Assembly: GCA_011390085.1 (NCBI GenBank)
Contig: JAABTB010000168.1
Coordinates: 1 to 5,714 of the forward strand
Direction of reading: 5' to 3'
Length of the DNA stretch: 5,714 nucleotides
Source of the DNA: Desulfobacula sp.
Lineage (GTDB): Bacteria > Desulfobacterota > Desulfobacteria > Desulfobacterales > Desulfobacteraceae
Shown: in pieces, positions 5,292-5,714 of the stretch
Position numbering within the stretch: position 1 is the first letter of the stretch
Layout of the letters: each line of letters starts with the position of its first letter
Notes under the pieces: generated by a model
The model's input: the letters and a program-made list of their open reading frames with translations, nothing else
Databases searched by the model: none
Told to the model about the DNA's origin: nothing
Translations under genes and position numbers: made by a program

Positions 5292-5714
5292 ATGACACCT
5301 AAGATCATCACCGGACTTGAAATCCTCATGGATCATCCGCCGGATAATTTATGGGGAAAGCGTTTGGGATTATTGTCCAATCCTGCATCGCTTCATAGTG
5401 ATTTCAGGCATGCAAAGGATCTGATCCATCATTGTTTCCCCGGCCAATTGACGGCTTTATTTTCACCTCAGCACGGGTTTTATGCGGAAAAACAGGACAA
5501 TATGGTGGAATCCGGTCATTTTATGGAGCCGGGTTTGAATATACCCGTATTCAGCCTGTACAATGAGACAAGGATCCCGACAAAAAAGATGTTTGACGAG
5601 ATTGATGTTCTGCTCATCGACATCCAGGATGTGGGGACCCGGGTCTATACCTTTATTTACACCATATCCTACTGTCTTGAAACGGCAAAAAAATACAATA
5701 AACCGGTGGTGATC
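5292..5714 (+). CDS. DUF1343 / NamZ-family exo-N-acetylmuramidase, 3'-truncated by window edge
   Basis: The frame is open from the ATG at 5292 to the window end and gives 141 residues; family members run to about 400, so roughly a third is visible. The known member, NamZ of Bacillus subtilis (GH171), removes terminal MurNAc from peptidoglycan fragments during cell-wall recycling. Recognisable blocks in order: GLLSNPAS (26-33), FSPQHGF (57-63), MVESG (71-75), SLYNETRIPT (88-97) and IDVLLIDIQDVGTRVYT (104-120), then KYNKPVVI at the edge. I see no signal peptide or lipobox. In-frame ATGs at 5244 and 5250 would add 14-16 residues that are not signal-like and have no well-spaced ribosome binding site. 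The gene is divergent from hisC and not part of its operon. Family membership is clear from the motifs; the exact activity in this organism is inferred from the family. Confidence 0.9.
   Translation, partial: MTPKIITGLEILMDHPPDNLWGKRLGLLSNPASLHSDFRHAKDLIHHCFPGQLTALFSPQHGFYAEKQDNMVESGHFMEPGLNIPVFSLYNETRIPTKKMFDEIDVLLIDIQDVGTRVYTFIYTISYCLETAKKYNKPVVI

Overview
The window looks like an ordinary chromosomal housekeeping segment from a moderate-GC, Gram-negative-type bacterium, most likely a Desulfobacterota (former deltaproteobacterial) sulfate reducer of the Desulfobacterales kind. The assignment rests on the gene order hisC - cmk - rpsA - sppA, which recalls deltaproteobacterial clusters, and on the style of the S1 and SppA proteins. 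It is an inference from recall, not a database match.

Layout from left to right: (1) positions 1-517, plus strand, hold the 3' part of a YrdC/YciO-family gene cut by the left edge. (2) Positions 455-1357, minus strand, encode a single-domain, membrane-anchored SppA protease. Its last 20 codons and its stop overlap the end of the first gene tail to tail. (3) Positions 1358-1501 are a short gap with a clear rho-independent terminator for the gene to its right, a second hairpin, and the sppA ribosome binding site beside a small palindrome. (4) Positions 1502-3304, minus strand, encode ribosomal protein S1 with six S1 domains. (5) Positions 3305-3401 are a gap with a plausible rpsA promoter. (6) Positions 3402-4082, minus strand, encode cytidylate kinase, starting with GTG. 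(7) Positions 4093-5184, minus strand, encode a HisC-type aminotransferase, coupled closely to cmk. (8) Positions 5185-5291 are a divergent control region with a hisC promoter and a nested inverted repeat. (9) Positions 5292-5714, plus strand, encode the first 141 residues of a DUF1343/NamZ-family protein cut by the right edge. No stretch longer than about 145 bases lacks a gene.

The four minus-strand genes read as one transcription direction, hisC to cmk to rpsA to sppA. There is a likely start point before hisC, a probable second one before rpsA, and a terminator between rpsA and sppA. HisC serves histidine and possibly aromatic amino acid synthesis, Cmk makes CDP/dCDP, S1 brings mRNA to the ribosome, and SppA degrades leftover signal peptides in the membrane. 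The divergent NamZ-like protein would act on peptidoglycan-derived MurNAc.

I found no mobile element, CRISPR array, tRNA, rRNA or defence system, and nothing that amounts to a new biological system. The points worth a second look are small: a mirror-image stop-codon overlap, a YciO-like protein with most of the TsaC active-site signature, and the nested palindrome in the divergent promoter region.
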